Shown piece after piece: positions 7,412-15,699 of a stretch of DNA of 64,000 bases. The first letter of the stretch is position 1. The number at the start of each line of letters is the position of its first letter. This stretch comes from Palsa-504 sp963705835 (GTDB taxonomy: Bacteria > Actinomycetota > Actinomycetes > Streptosporangiales > Streptosporangiaceae): NCBI GenBank assembly GCA_963705835.1, contig CAVPLC010000047.1, positions 1 through 64,000 on the forward strand, in the 5' to 3' direction. Position numbers and translations under genes: made by a program. The notes beneath the pieces are model-generated. The model ran no database searches. It saw only the letters and a program-made list of their open reading frames with translations, and was not told the DNA's origin.

Positions 7412-9434
7412 ATGAACCAGGAACCGGCTCCCCCGGACCCCGGGCAGGACAACAACCTGCCTGGCGTGCCCGCGGGGCCGGTTGACTTCCCCGAGCTCGG
7501 ATCGGCGCGGTGGCGGCTGCTGCCGCCTGGGACCGACTGGATGGATGATGCGGAACAACGGGCGGCATACCTGGCCTCACTCGCCGACGAAGAGGAGCCC
7601 GGGGATCCGGACGAGGAGGAGGATCCGGACAACGCCCCGCCGCCGAACCTGGACGACGCCCAGCTTGCCGCGCTGATCGCCGAGGCCCGGGAGGCCACAG
7701 AAGACCAGACGCGTGCCAACGCGCACGCGGCCCGGCTAGGCATGACCGCCGCCATGGCCGCGGTCGGCGCGGCAATCGGAAGGCGCGGCCCTGGCATGCC
7801 AGGGTCCGCTTGCAGCTTCCCCGGTGAGTATTCCGGCCCGGCGGCCGGGTTCGCCACCGGTAAGCCGCTGGATGTCGCGCCCGGCTGCACCGCACTAGGC
7901 CTGTTCGCCGATGATGCCGCTGGGGACGACGACAGGTACGCGGGCGCGACCGACGATGAGCTGCTCGGCGCGATCTGCGCCTGGGACCGGGTAGAGGCTC
8001 ATGTTAGTGCCCGCAAGCATGCCGCGGTGGCCGAGTTCATCCGCCGCCGCCCGGCCCGGGGTTTCGCGCCGGAGGGCCGGGCTGCAGATGCCGGCCGTGT
8101 GGGATGAGTTCACCGCCGCGGAGTTGGCCCCGGCTCTCGGCCAGTCCCGGGGCGCCGCGGAGGACACGCTCGGGCTGGCGTACGACCTTGAGGTCAAGCT
8201 GCCCGGCACCCGCGCCGGGTTCCGAGCCGGGATCCTGAACCAAGAAAAGGCCGAGATCATCGCCACGGCTACCCACGTCCTGGACCCCGAGGAGGCCCGC
8301 GCCGCCGAGGCCATGGTGCTGGGCCGGGCCGGGTCGCTCACCCCGGCCGGGCTGCGGTCCGCTATCGCCCGCGCCGTCATGGAGATCGCCCCCGGCAAGG
8401 CGAAGAAGCGCCGGGAGGAGGCGGCCAAGGCCGCACGGGTGGAGCGGTGGACTGAGGACAGCGGGAACGCGGCGCTGGCCGGGCGGGAACTGCCGCCGGC
8501 CGAGGTCCTGGCCGCCGATCAGCGGGTCACCGCGTGGGCCAAGGAGCTCAAGAAGGCCGGACTTGAGGGGGATATGGATCAGCTGAGGGCCCGGGCTTAC
8601 CTGGATATCTTGCTCGGCATCGACTCCCGGCCTCCCGGCGGCGGAACCTACGGCGTGCACGCTGCCCCGGCTCCGGCCGGGCCGCTGGCCGGCGTGATCC
8701 CGCCCGGGTTCGCCGGCCGGGTGGGCCTGACCATTCCGGTGGCCACGCTGACCCGCCTGGCGGACCGGCCCGGCGAGATGGCCGGGATAGGCCCGATCGA
8801 CCCCGACCTGGCCCGGGACCTGGCCGCCGCCGCGGCCCTCAGCCCCCGCACCACCTGGTGCCTGACCGTCACGGACGAGCACGGGCACGCCATCGGCCAC
8901 GGCTGCGCCAGACCCGAACCGGCGAACCGCAGAGCGAAACCCGGCAAACAGGGCATATCGGGCGGGCATGATCCCCCCGGCGGCCCGGCCTTCACCCTCA
9001 CGCCCGTCGGTCTTGGGGTCCAGACCGGCCCGCCCGGAGGCTACGGGACATGGAGGTTCTCGACCGGGGTCGCCGGGCAGCGGGACCTGCTCATCGAAAT
9101 CGGGCCCCTCCCCACCGGCGAGTGCGATCACCGGCACCAGGCCAGCGGCCATGATCCCGGGGTCAAGCTCCGGCACCTCGCCCAGGTCCGGCATGCAACC
9201 TGCACCGGGCCGATGTGCCGGCGGCCCTCCTCCAGGTGCGATTTCGAACACAATACGCCCTATGAGGCGGGCGGACGGACCTGCCTGTGTAACGGGAACC
9301 CGAAGTGCCGCTACGACCATCGGATCAAGCAGGACCCCCGGTGGAAGGTCGAGCAGCTCGCCAACGCGGACGTGCGGTGGACCACGCCCTCCGGGCGGCA
9401 GTACACCACCGAGCCGACCCGGTACCCCATCTGA
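7412..9434 (+). CDS. DUF222-HNH endonuclease, split by a frameshift
   Basis: Two overlapping frames form one protein of about 670 residues. The first frame (7412 to about 8085) has a disordered acidic N-terminus and the start of the DUF222 domain (LLGAICAWDRVEAHVSARKHAAVAEFIRR). The second (about 8088 to 9434) continues it with MPAVWDEFTAAELAPALGQS and ends in a Cys-rich HNH module: TCTGPMCRRPSSRCDFEHNTPYEAGG, then CLCNGNPKCRYDHRIKQ. A one-base indel between about 8000 and 8090 separates them. Proteins of this kind are multicopy in actinobacteria and are related to REP13E12-type elements. Either the gene is inactive or the consensus has an error here. Confidence 0.75.
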
Positions 9435-9437
9435 CAA

Positions 9438-9469
9438 CCAGAGAGCCCGCCGTGCGACGGGCCCTCTGG
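9438..9469 (+). terminator. Stem-loop terminator after the HNH gene
   Basis: CCAGAG at 9438-9443 pairs with CTCTGG at 9464-9469, and GCCCG with CGGGC inside, giving an interrupted stem of about 11 bp starting four bases past the stop codon. It lies between convergent genes and could serve both strands. There is no long T-run. Confidence 0.6.
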
Positions 9470-9579
9470 CGCTAGCTTCGGTGCTTGCGGTTTACCTGTC
9501 TTGGGTGGTTCTGGGGCCGGTGATCAGCCGCGGGTGAAGGTGTCGGTGGTGACGTACTTGGAGCGGCCGCTGTTGTCGA

Positions 9580-10428
9580 TCACGGGCGGGATGCGGATCG
9601 CAGGTAGAGCCTGCGCTCGGCCAGGGACCAGCCGGTCGAGACGATCAGGTAGATCCCGGCGGCGAGCGGCGCGAACGCGGCGATGACCACGGTCAGGTAC
9701 GGCAGCACCTTGATCAGCGCCCCGCCCGGGACCGGCGGGGCCTGCGCCGGGGCGTCCGGCGTGGTCTTCGTCGCTACCCGCTGCGCTCCCCCGGCCCTCG
9801 GCTTGGCCCGGGCCGACACGACAGCCCCGGCCGGCACCGCAGCCTTGGCCGGTACCGGAGCCTTGGCCGGAACCGCGGTGGCTTGGGCGGTCATCAGCTG
9901 GCCCAGGCGGACGGACAGCCAGATCAGGCCGGCCAGCAGCACGAGCACGCCAAGGAACACCAGGCCGGCGACGCTGACCGGGCCGGGCCCGCTCAGCCAG
10001 TGGGAGCCGAGCGGGACGCCGAACAGGTCGTGCGTGAGCAGCGTGTTCGGCTTCCCGCCGACCTGCGACGAGCGGAAGAGCAGGTACATGACCGAGAGCA
10101 GCGGCCACTGCAGCAAGAACGGCGTGATGCTGGCGAACATGCTGGTGCCCTCCCGCTTGTACAGCGCGGCCATCTCGCGCTGCAGCCGCTCGGGCTGCTT
10201 GGCGTGGCGCTGGCGCAGGGCCTGAAGCTGCGGCGCCAGCCGGGCCGCGATCGCCTGCCCGCGCAGGGCCCGGAAGCTGAGCGGCATCACCAGGAGCCGA
10301 ACGGCCATGGTGATGACGATGATCGCGGCCACGGCGGCCAGGCCGCCAAGAAGCGGGGTGAGGACGCTGGTGAATCCGGAAACGAGGTGGTACGCGGCGT
10401 CCACCGGGACGCCAAAGATACTGGTCAT
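9580..10428 (-). CDS. YidC/Oxa1-family membrane protein insertase (paralogue)
   Basis: This 282-residue protein has the YidC core: an N-terminal transmembrane segment (about 20-48), the cytoplasmic coiled segment LAPQLQALRQRHAKQPERLQREMAALYKREG, then SMFASITPFLLQWPLLSVMYLLFRS and further membrane helices to the end. An Ala/Pro/Lys-rich linker of about 60 residues interrupts the last helices, which is unusual. YidC proteins insert membrane proteins on their own or with SecYEG. Its pairing with DUF6412 and distance from rpmH/rnpA suggest an accessory paralogue. Confidence 0.82.
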   Translation of the reverse strand: MTSIFGVPVDAAYHLVSGFTSVLTPLLGGLAAVAAIIVITMAVRLLVMPLSFRALRGQAIAARLAPQLQALRQRHAKQPERLQREMAALYKREGTSMFASITPFLLQWPLLSVMYLLFRSSQVGGKPNTLLTHDLFGVPLGSHWLSGPGPVSVAGLVFLGVLVLLAGLIWLSVRLGQLMTAQATAVPAKAPVPAKAAVPAGAVVSARAKPRAGGAQRVATKTTPDAPAQAPPVPGGALIKVLPYLTVVIAAFAPLAAGIYLIVSTGWSLAERRLYLRSASRP

Positions 10429-10499
10429 GGGGAAACGGCCTTCCAGCTAGGACGGGTTGAGGGCTGGAAGCGGCCGCGATATCCGCGCGGTGAACGGGT

Positions 10500-10835
10500 T
10501 CAGCGAGATGGGGCGGCCGCTGGGGCCGCCGATGGCGCTCTGGGTCTGGGCCGTCCCGCCGCGTCCGGATCGCGCTGGCGCAAGAACGCCGCACGCCACG
10601 ACTTTTCCCGCAGCGCGGAGGACCTTCTGATCAGCGGGAGCGCGGCGGCCAGGCCGGACGCGCTGGCTACCGAGGTGAGCAGGGCCAGCACCGCGCCGAG
10701 CATGGCTCCGGCCAGGACGGCTGCGGCCAGGACGGACAGCCCCGACGGGCTCACCGCGAGCTGGGTCAGGTCACGCAGCAGCCCGGCCAGCATGGCCAGG
10801 AGACCGCCGAGCGCCGTCATCACCATCGTCCCCAA
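10500..10835 (-). CDS. DUF6412 family membrane protein
   Basis: This 111-residue protein has two hydrophobic segments (about 5-22 and 33-58) and a C-terminal motif (WRAAFLRQRDPDAAGRPRPR) that I recognise as DUF6412. It lies 71 bases upstream of the YidC-like gene on the same strand, a pairing seen in other actinobacteria. It may assist or regulate that insertase; this is inference from gene order. Confidence 0.7.
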   Translation of the reverse strand: MGTMVMTALGGLLAMLAGLLRDLTQLAVSPSGLSVLAAAVLAGAMLGAVLALLTSVASASGLAAALPLIRRSSALREKSWRAAFLRQRDPDAAGRPRPRAPSAAPAAAPSR

Positions 10836-10872
10836 GAACCCAGAAGACCCGTCCGCGAGGGAGTACCCGCCT

Positions 10873-12090
10873 TCAGGGTACGCCTGCCGAAGACAGTTCG
10901 GCGACCGCGGCCAGCAGCCGGTCCACCTCGGCTTCGTCGTTGTAGTGGACGAGCCCGGCGCGGACGCCGCCGCCGGATTCGCGCAGGCCGAGCACGCCGG
11001 CCAGCTCCCACGCGTAGTTGTCGCCGTTCCACACGTTGACCTGGCGGCCCGCGAGCCAGTCCGCGACCTGTCGGGGCGTATACCCGGCGACGGTGAAGAA
11101 GGCGGTCGGCGCGCGCCGGGGCGCCTTGCCGTACACGGTCACGTGCCGCATCGAGGCCAGGCCGCCGAGCAGGCGGGCGAACAGCTGCCCTTCGTACTGT
11201 TCCACGGCGGCCATGGAGGCCAGCACCCGCTCCCGCCGGGTGCCGGTGGCGGCCGTGTCCAGGCCGGCCAGGTGCTCGACGGCCGCTACCACCCCGGCCA
11301 GGTCGGCGAAGGCCGCGGTGCCGCGTTCGAAGCGACCGGGTACTCCGGCCGGGGCGGGCGCCAGCTTGTCCGGGTGCAGCGTCTCGAGCAGCGCCGGATC
11401 GGCGACCACGGTGCCGATGTGCGGGCCCGACCACTTGTAGGCGCTGGTGGCGTAGAAGTCGGCGCCGAGCGAGCGCACGTCCACCGGAACATGCGGGGTG
11501 GCGTGCACCCCGTCCACGTAGACCAGCGCGCCTACCGAGTGCGCGGCGGCGGCGATGGCGGCCAGGTCGGGCCGGGTGCCGACGATGTTGCTCGCCGCGG
11601 TGACCGCGACCAGCCGGGTGCGCTCGGAGAGCAGCTCAACGTACTGGGCCGCGGGCAGCTCGGTAGTCGATATATCGACCTCGGCCCACCGCACCGCGGC
11701 CCCGCTCCGGGCGGCGGCCTGTACCCAGGGCCTGACGTTCGCGTCGTGGTCGAGCCGGGATACGACCACCTCGTCCCCCGGCCCCCACCGGCGGCACAGC
11801 GTGTCGGCGAGCCGGTAGGTGAGGGTGGTCATGTTCGGCCCGAGGATCACGCCCTGCGGATCGGCGCCGGTCAGGTCGGCCAGGGCCCGGCGGCACTCGG
11901 CCACGATGGCGTCGGCGCGCCCGCTGGCGGGAAACGCGCCGCCCGCGTTGCCGATGCCCGCGCGGTAGGCATCCGCGATCGCCTCGATGACCGCCGAAGG
12001 CACCTGGGTGCCCGCCGCGCCGTCCAGGTAGGCATAACCGTCGCTGAGCGCGGGATAGGCCGCCCGCACGCGGCCGACGTCAAAGGTCAT
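10873..12090 (-). CDS. Cysteine-desulfurase-like class V aminotransferase
   Basis: This 405-residue PLP enzyme is related to SufS/NifS (VC1184-type family). Visible features are YLDGAAGTQVP near the N-terminus, the PLP-pocket segment LVYVDGVHATPH and the lysine in TSAYKWSGPHIG, which would form the Schiff base. True desulfurases carry a catalytic Cys loop near the C-terminus, which I cannot identify here, so the substrate is uncertain. Its start overlaps the stop of the upstream membrane gene by 11 bases, so three genes from 12807 to 10873 probably form an operon. Confidence 0.85.
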   Translation of the reverse strand: MTFDVGRVRAAYPALSDGYAYLDGAAGTQVPSAVIEAIADAYRAGIGNAGGAFPASGRADAIVAECRRALADLTGADPQGVILGPNMTTLTYRLADTLCRRWGPGDEVVVSRLDHDANVRPWVQAAARSGAAVRWAEVDISTTELPAAQYVELLSERTRLVAVTAASNIVGTRPDLAAIAAAAHSVGALVYVDGVHATPHVPVDVRSLGADFYATSAYKWSGPHIGTVVADPALLETLHPDKLAPAPAGVPGRFERGTAAFADLAGVVAAVEHLAGLDTAATGTRRERVLASMAAVEQYEGQLFARLLGGLASMRHVTVYGKAPRRAPTAFFTVAGYTPRQVADWLAGRQVNVWNGDNYAWELAGVLGLRESGGGVRAGLVHYNDEAEVDRLLAAVAELSSAGVP

Positions 12091-12349
12091 GAATCAAAGA
12101 CTCTATCCTGCGAGCCTCTGACGTTCCCTGGTCGGCCTCGGCGTAAAGCTCCCGCACCCGGCCCGCCAGCGCCGCGAGGAAGCCGGCGAACCCCGCGGCG
12201 GCCAGGATCGCGCCGACCGTCACGTCCGTCCGGGTCGCGGTCGTCCACGGTGCGCCGGCCGGCTGGTAACGCAGCACGAACGGCGCCGCGACCAGCCAGG
12301 CTCCGGTGCCGAAGATGACCGCCAGGCCGCCCAGCGCGATCCGGTTCAC
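12080..12349 (-). CDS. Small two-span membrane protein
   Basis: This 89-residue protein starts at GTG 12349, which overlaps the TGA of the upstream gene (GTGA), and runs to 12080, overlapping the start of the aminotransferase gene. Two hydrophobic segments are visible at about 5-25 and 45-65 with a charged tail (VRELYAEADQGTSEARR). The WTTATRTDVTVGAILAAAGF stretch loosely recalls SPW-repeat membrane proteins, but I would not name it. Confidence 0.6.
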   Translation of the reverse strand: MNRIALGGLAVIFGTGAWLVAAPFVLRYQPAGAPWTTATRTDVTVGAILAAAGFAGFLAALAGRVRELYAEADQGTSEARRIESLIHDL

Positions 12350-12807
12350 CACGCCTCCTCCTCGCCGCCGCCCGTCATCAGCAGCCCCGCGTCGGCCAGC
12401 ATGGACTCGATGGCCGCGATGCCCTCCGGCTCGTCCTGGGCGTCCGGCGGCTCGGGCAGGAGCGGGGCCAGCAGCGTCCGCAGCTCGCTCAGCACCCGGT
12501 CCGGATCGGGCGCGCCGCCGCCATCGGTGCCGCGCCGCTCCCGGGCCTCCCGCCTGGCCTGCCTGCGCGAGGGCGGCAGCGCGGCGTCGGTACGCAGCTT
12601 GCGGCGCCAGGCCAGCGCCCACGAGACCAGCGTGATCAGCGACACCACGGCGAGCCCGCCCCCGGTGGCCAGGTCGGTCACTGCCGCGGCGTGCGGCCCG
12701 CGGCCCCGGTCACCCGACGCGTACGGGGTCAGCGCCAGCCAGCCGGCCGCGCACAGGCCCAGGGTGGCCACGCCGAGCCCGGACAGATAGCGTCCCGAAC
12801 ACCCCAT
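12346..12807 (-). CDS. Small membrane protein with acidic cytoplasmic tail
   Basis: This 153-residue protein has two hydrophobic segments (about 10-28 and 48-66), then a basic stretch (RRQARREARERR) and a Pro/Asp/Glu-rich tail ending GGGEEEAW. It is the first gene of the likely three-gene operon with the 89-residue membrane protein and the desulfurase-like enzyme. Function unknown. Confidence 0.6.
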   Translation of the reverse strand: MGCSGRYLSGLGVATLGLCAAGWLALTPYASGDRGRGPHAAAVTDLATGGGLAVVSLITLVSWALAWRRKLRTDAALPPSRRQARREARERRGTDGGGAPDPDRVLSELRTLLAPLLPEPPDAQDEPEGIAAIESMLADAGLLMTGGGEEEAW

Positions 12808-12855
12808 GTGACCCTCACTGGTTACCTAACGAAGCGAAGAAACTACTCTCCGCGC

Positions 12856-13512
12856 TTAGGCGCCTAACTCTAACACCTGGGCCCAGCCGGGGTCGCGCCC
12901 TGCGGCGCGGAGCAGGAAGTGCCACGGGTCGTCGCTGTCCGGCCCCGCCCAGACTTCGGGCCACAGCTGCGGGATGCCGCCCCGCCAGGCCGTCAGCACC
13001 AGCTCGGGGTCGGCGGGACGGTAGTCCTTGCCGAGCGAGCGGGCCAGGTCCCAGGCGTGCAGGTGCCACTCGGCGCACGCTGCGCCGGCCATGCCGCCCA
13101 CGGTGACCTCGGTGCCCCGGTACCGGTGGTGCGGCAGGTCCCAGGACTGCGGCAGCCGCCGCCCGTAGGACCGGGCCGACTCGGCGAACGCCGCGATGTG
13201 CTCGGGCCCGGGCGCGTCGGGCAGGGCCGCGAGCTCGGCCGCGTTCTGCCGGGCCAGCTTGCGGGCCAGTGAGTCAGCGGGCACGTCGGTGGCCATCAGC
13301 CGGGCCAGCCTGCTGGCCGGGGCGTCGTCCAGGTACTCGTGGTAGTCGTCGGCGACGCACCGCAGGTGACCGGCCAGGTCGACCGCCCGCCATTCCGTGC
13401 AGGGGGTGGCGGCCAGCCACGTTGCATCGGTGAACTGGCCGGCCAGCTCACAGATCACGGTGACGCCGTCGCGGTACGCCGCCAGGATCCCCGCGCGCGA
13501 CCCCCGACTCAT
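12856..13512 (-). CDS. Mycothiol-dependent maleylpyruvate isomerase family (MDMPI/TIGR03083) protein
   Basis: This 218-residue DinB-fold protein has the family features: CTEWRAVDLAGHLRCVADDYHEY near the N-terminus and CAEWHLHAWDLARSLG in the second half, with the His residues that bind the divalent metal. Members use mycothiol in thiol-transfer or isomerisation reactions; the substrate is unknown. I chose the ATG at 13512; the open frame upstream crosses a G-tract repeat and lacks a credible start. It is divergent from the ABC exporter genes. Confidence 0.8.
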   Translation of the reverse strand: MSRGSRAGILAAYRDGVTVICELAGQFTDATWLAATPCTEWRAVDLAGHLRCVADDYHEYLDDAPASRLARLMATDVPADSLARKLARQNAAELAALPDAPGPEHIAAFAESARSYGRRLPQSWDLPHHRYRGTEVTVGGMAGAACAEWHLHAWDLARSLGKDYRPADPELVLTAWRGGIPQLWPEVWAGPDSDDPWHFLLRAAGRDPGWAQVLELGA

Positions 13513-13535
13513 GTGCTGGCCCGGGGGGACGACTC

Positions 13536-13680
13536 TGCTGACCTCCCCTTCTGGGGGGACCCATCCCCCCAGACCCCCCTTGGGAAGGGTTCCATCCCCC
13601 CGAACCCCCCTGGCAGTTCCTGGCACGGGGGGCCCGCCCCCGTCCCCCTGGCCCCCCCGCGGGGGAGCCTACGGGACGGT
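13536..13680. repeat. G-tract (C-tract on + strand) repeat between divergent genes
   Basis: The + strand holds at least eight runs of five or more C within about 145 bases. On the minus strand the unit is roughly CAAGGGGGGTCTGGGGGG followed by ATGG and a C-run, present two to three times. A close relative lies inside egtB near 60877-60962. Such spacing of G-runs can form G-quadruplexes. The rest of the 13513-13848 gap shows no gene; it should contain promoters for the MDMPI gene and the ABC operon. Confidence 0.65.
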
Positions 13681-13848
13681 TGGTGCTGCTGCGCTTCACG
13701 GTTCCTCTCCCTGCCGGGTAACTCCGGCAACCGTCTCGCGAAGCCTCCGGGTCAGCCAGCGTGCCAGAGTTGCGGCCCGCCGACAAGGTGTACGCGGCTA
13801 GAAAAATCAGGTGACAACTTCTTTACCGCCCGGTTAACCTCACGGCTA

Positions 13849-15699
13849 ATGCCCCCTGTTACCCCTTTGCTGGTCAAGCGCGCCTCCGCCAGGGTACGGC
13901 CAGTCGGGGCGCTGTGGCGTCTGCGCGGCTACCTGAAGCCGTTCCGTCTGCAGATGGTCATGATGTTCGCCGCGGCGCTCGGCGCGGTTACCGCCGAGAT
14001 CATCATCCCGCTGCTCACCAAGTCGGTCGTTGACGGGGCGATCGCGCACGGGGCCCGCCGGCTGCTGATCCCGCTCGCGCTGGCCGCCATCGGCCTCGGC
14101 GTGGCCGAGGCGCTGCTGAACCTGATCCGCCGCTGGATCCAGGCCGGCGCGGTGGCCGCGATGGAGAAGACGATCAGGGACGACCTGTACGCGCACCTGC
14201 AGCGGCTGCCCGCGTCCTTCCACGACGACTGGCAGTCGGGCCAGCTGCTGTCGCGGGCCACCACCGACCTGTCCTCGATCCGCAGGTTCGCCGGGTTCGG
14301 CCTGATCTTCATGGTGACCAACGTGATGACGTTCGTCGCCGTCGTCGCGCTGCTGATCAACCTGAACTGGTGGCTCGGCCTGGTCACCGGGGCCGTGTTC
14401 GCGCCCGTGCTGCCGGTCTGCTTCCGGTTCGAGAAGCGCTACCGGGTGCTCTCCCGCCGGGTCCAGGACCAGCAGGGCGACCTGGCCACCTTGATCGAGG
14501 AGGCGGCGACGGGCATCCGGGTGCTGAAGGCCCTCGGCCGGGGCCCGCAGGCGGCCGCCCGGCACGACGCCCAGGCCGCGCGGGTCTACCGGACCCAGGT
14601 GGAAAAGGCGGGTCTGCTCGGATCGTTCTGGGCGCTGCTGGACCTGATCCCGAACGCGGTCATCGGCATCGTCATCGTGCTCGGCGCGCTCGCGGTCGCC
14701 GGCCACTCGCTGACCCTGGGCGGCCTGGTGGCGTTCATCACCCTCGCGCTCCAGCTGGTCTGGCCGGTCGAGGCCCTCGGCTACATCATCGCCTCCGGCC
14801 AGGAGGCGGCCACCGCGGCGCAACGGGTCCTGGAGATCTTCGACACACAGCCCGACATCACCGACAAAGATCAAGATCAGGATTTTTCCGAACGGTCCGG
14901 CCTGCGTGCCGTCCCGGACAGCCCGGCGCCGCGGCCGGCCGAGGCCGCGCGGGAGGGATCCCGGGGCCACCTGGTGTTCGACCACGTGAGCTTCAGGTAC
15001 CCGGGCGCGGCCGAGCCGGTGCTGCGTGACATCGTGCTCGAGCTGCCGCCCGGCCAGACGGTGGTCCTCACCGGGGCGACCGGCTCGGGCAAGTCCACCT
15101 TGCTGCAGCTCGTGCCGCGGCTGGCCGACGCCACGTCCGGCGCGGTCCTGCTGGACGGAAGGGACATCCGCGATCTCCCCCTGGAACGGCTCCGGGTGGC
15201 GGTGGGCTGCGCGTTCGAGGACGCCACGCTGTTCTCGGCCAGCGTCAGGGAGAACGTGATGTTCGGCGCGCCGGACGCCGACGAGGACGCGGTCGAGGCC
15301 GCGCTGACCGCGGCCCAGGCCCGGTTCGCGTTCGACCTGCCGTGGGGCCTGGACACCAGGATCGGCGAGCAGGGCATGGCCCTGTCGGGCGGCCAGCGCC
15401 AGCGGATCGCGCTGGCCCGGGCCATCCTGGCCCAGCCGGACGTGCTGATCCTGGACGACCCGCTGTCCGCGCTCGACGTGCACACCGAGGAGCGGGTGAC
15501 CCGGGCCCTGCACGAGATCCTGGCCGGCGCGACGGCCCTGGTGGTGGCGCACCGGCCGTCCACGGTGGCGCTGGCCGACACCGTGGCGCTGCTGTCCGGC
15601 GGCGTGATCGCGGCCACCGGCAGCCACCGGCACCTGCTCGCCTCGAACCCCGAGTACGCGGACCTGATGGACACCGAGGACCTTAAGGAGATCGCGTGA
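13849..15699 (+). CDS. ABC exporter half-transporter, subunit with degenerate ATPase site
   Basis: This 616-residue protein joins a six-helix exporter domain (about 25-310) to an ATPase domain. Walker A is GATGSGKST near 409, the signature LSGGQRQR near 513, Walker B LILDDP near 533 and the H-loop VVAHRPST. The catalytic Glu after Walker B is Asp, and the Q-loop Gln is replaced (CAFEDATLF), so its own site is probably poorly hydrolytic. Its stop overlaps the GTG start of the partner gene (GTGA), fitting a heterodimeric multidrug or lipid exporter. The ATG at 13849 gives a normal length; earlier frames cross the C-tract repeat. Confidence 0.88.
   Translation: MPPVTPLLVKRASARVRPVGALWRLRGYLKPFRLQMVMMFAAALGAVTAEIIIPLLTKSVVDGAIAHGARRLLIPLALAAIGLGVAEALLNLIRRWIQAGAVAAMEKTIRDDLYAHLQRLPASFHDDWQSGQLLSRATTDLSSIRRFAGFGLIFMVTNVMTFVAVVALLINLNWWLGLVTGAVFAPVLPVCFRFEKRYRVLSRRVQDQQGDLATLIEEAATGIRVLKALGRGPQAAARHDAQAARVYRTQVEKAGLLGSFWALLDLIPNAVIGIVIVLGALAVAGHSLTLGGLVAFITLALQLVWPVEALGYIIASGQEAATAAQRVLEIFDTQPDITDKDQDQDFSERSGLRAVPDSPAPRPAEAAREGSRGHLVFDHVSFRYPGAAEPVLRDIVLELPPGQTVVLTGATGSGKSTLLQLVPRLADATSGAVLLDGRDIRDLPLERLRVAVGCAFEDATLFSASVRENVMFGAPDADEDAVEAALTAAQARFAFDLPWGLDTRIGEQGMALSGGQRQRIALARAILAQPDVLILDDPLSALDVHTEERVTRALHEILAGATALVVAHRPSTVALADTVALLSGGVIAATGSHRHLLASNPEYADLMDTEDLKEIA

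Noticed and set aside
9883..12318. 811-residue open frame on the + strand opposite the YidC-like, DUF6412 and desulfurase-like genes
   Set aside because: It spans three well-supported minus-strand genes and has no recognisable domain.
13846..15633. Long open frame antisense to the first ABC exporter gene
   Set aside because: The composition (His, Arg, Gln, Gly-rich without motifs) is that of a shadow frame; the ABC gene has all its motifs.
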